DNA of 64,000 bases from Gimesia aquarii. Lineage in GTDB: Bacteria; Planctomycetota; Planctomycetia; Planctomycetales; Planctomycetaceae. The stretch is from NCBI RefSeq assembly GCF_007748175.1, contig NZ_CP037422.1:5286334-5350333 (forward strand). Direction: 5' to 3'. How positions within the stretch are numbered: position 1 is the stretch's first letter; every line of letters starts with the position of its first letter. The translations under genes and the position numbers were made by a program. The notes beneath the pieces are model-generated. The model searched no databases. It saw only the letters and a list, made by a program, of their open reading frames with translations, and was not told the origin of the DNA. Positions 63,286 to 64,000 of the stretch are shown piece by piece.

Positions 63286-64000
63286 TTATTTTGAGAGAGA
63301 CTTCAATTCTTCAGCCGTCAATACACGATCAAAAACAGCGATTTCGTCCAGACGTCCTTCCCAGTTGGATTGATTGTCGGTTCGACCGCCAAAGAAGAGC
63401 TGCTCCAGGACAACTCCTTCTGTTCCAGGGGCAGATTCCATTTCTATTTCCGGTTTGCCATTTCCATTGAGATAAACTCGTACCATTTTTCCATCGCGCA
63501 CCAAAGCCACATGATTCCAGGTCCAGCGTTCAATCGCGGTTTTACCTGCATGCAGTTTACGATCTGCTCCATTCATATAAAGCAGCTTACCCGGGTGTTG
63601 TGTGCCTCCCACTCCTAAAAAATCTCCATAAGCGGCAAGTCCATGATTGGGACCTTGTGAGAACATCCATCCGCTGATTTCGCGTGCATCGAGGGGCATC
63701 CCGTTCCAGATCCAAAGTGATATGGTATAGTGGTCCTTTAAATCGTTGATCCGCGCCTGTAATCGATTACCGGCAAAATGGACAGCGCGATTTGTTTCAT
63801 CTCCTCCACAGAAGGATTTCGAATGGGGGCCTTCCAAAAAGTAGGCGATCGCCGGTTCATAGAACGCGTCACGTTGATTGCCGGACGTGTCTCTTGCACG
63901 GGGACCATTGAATTCATCGAGTCGCCAGTAAGCAACTGGTTTTGCAGCTAAGATTGCTTTGACCGCGGAGCCCTGGCTTTGCCGATAGAACCGTCGGCGT
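63286..64000 (-). CDS. LamG (concanavalin-type) domain protein (partial, N-terminus outside window)
   Basis: About 237 residues are visible; the frame is open to the right edge. An apparent start at 63837 is only an internal TTG, since the reading continues upstream with AILAAKPVAYWRLDEFNGPRARDTSGNQ, the classic start of a LamG domain. HYTISLWIWNG, WTWNHVALVRDGKMVRVYLNG and WEGRLDEIAVFDRVLTAEELKSL complete it. Such lectin-like domains bind glycans or sit at the C-terminus of larger planctomycete proteins, often with FecR or DUF1553 parts. The upstream part needed to name the whole protein is not in the window. Confidence 0.88.
   Translation of the reverse strand, partial: RRRFYRQSQGSAVKAILAAKPVAYWRLDEFNGPRARDTSGNQRDAFYEPAIAYFLEGPHSKSFCGGDETNRAVHFAGNRLQARINDLKDHYTISLWIWNGMPLDAREISGWMFSQGPNHGLAAYGDFLGVGGTQHPGKLLYMNGADRKLHAGKTAIERWTWNHVALVRDGKMVRVYLNGNGKPEIEMESAPGTEGVVLEQLFFGGRTDNQSNWEGRLDEIAVFDRVLTAEELKSLSK

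Noticed and set aside
63286-63837. Complete 183-residue LamG protein
   Set aside because: The supposed start is an internal TTG; LamG sequence continues upstream to the window edge.

Overview
The window reads as part of a planctomycete chromosome, most like the Gimesia/Planctomycetaceae group. I infer this from gene content, not a database search: two DUF1501 proteins with twin-arginine-like leaders, a DUF1559 protein with a type IV pilin-like N-terminus, an ECF sigma factor next to a FecR protein, formylglycine-type sulfatases, PQQ-like propellers, a sialidase-fold protein, a LamG protein and moderate GC. No rRNA, tRNA, CRISPR array, prophage or transposase gene was found. Coding density is high. 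The left-edge gene (FHA/PQQ-like) and the right-edge gene (LamG) are both cut by the window.

Layout. 1-7.9 kb (minus): a probable operon of a terpenoid-cyclase-fold/HEAT protein, an unrecognised membrane-anchored protein, an ExbB/TolQ/MotA channel protein, two ExbD/TolR proteins (one with an N-terminal zinc ribbon) and an FHA-transmembrane-PQQ-like protein; it looks like an ion-driven envelope machine. 8.0-16.1 kb (minus): a MazG-like pyrophosphohydrolase, a large TPR/metallopeptidase protein and a full-length Lhr helicase. 16.5-24.1 kb (plus): a long NfeD/ClpP-type membrane protease, rpsO-pnp, and a soluble histidine kinase with an NtrC-type sigma-54 activator. 24.2-24.5 kb: a MITE-like inverted repeat. 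24.8-30.1 kb (plus): a TetR regulator with an RND adaptor and pump, with two near-identical palindromes at the regulator and adaptor starts. 30.3-34.2 kb: a sialidase-like protein, a DUF3179 protein and a convergent PQQ-like protein.

35.0-41.9 kb: a pentapeptide-repeat protein fused to a two-TM potassium-channel-like pore, convergent with a signalling cluster. Four of its genes (hybrid histidine kinase, REC-PAS regulator, HDOD protein, REC-HD-GYP phosphodiesterase) are joined by 4-bp ATGA overlaps, followed by a single-domain response regulator. 42.2-46.0 kb: two DUF1501 proteins flank a short LexA-like winged-helix protein, with a 17-bp repeat upstream of it and of one DUF1501 gene. 46.0-51.7 kb (minus): an ABC export cluster with two FtsX/MacB-type permeases, one ATPase, an HlyD-like adaptor, a lipoprotein and a Cys-rich secreted protein.

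51.8-56.2 kb (minus): an orphan secreted protein, then a polytopic membrane/TPR protein translationally coupled to a seven-haem cytochrome. 56.6-64 kb (minus): two sulfatases, a small lipoprotein, a DUF1559 pilin-like protein, FecR and ECF sigma genes, and a partial LamG protein. This last block resembles planctomycete loci for sulfated polysaccharide use. Clear factor-independent terminators follow pnp, the DUF3179 gene, the first permease gene, the orphan secreted gene, the DUF1559 gene and the LamG gene, and they help define transcription units.
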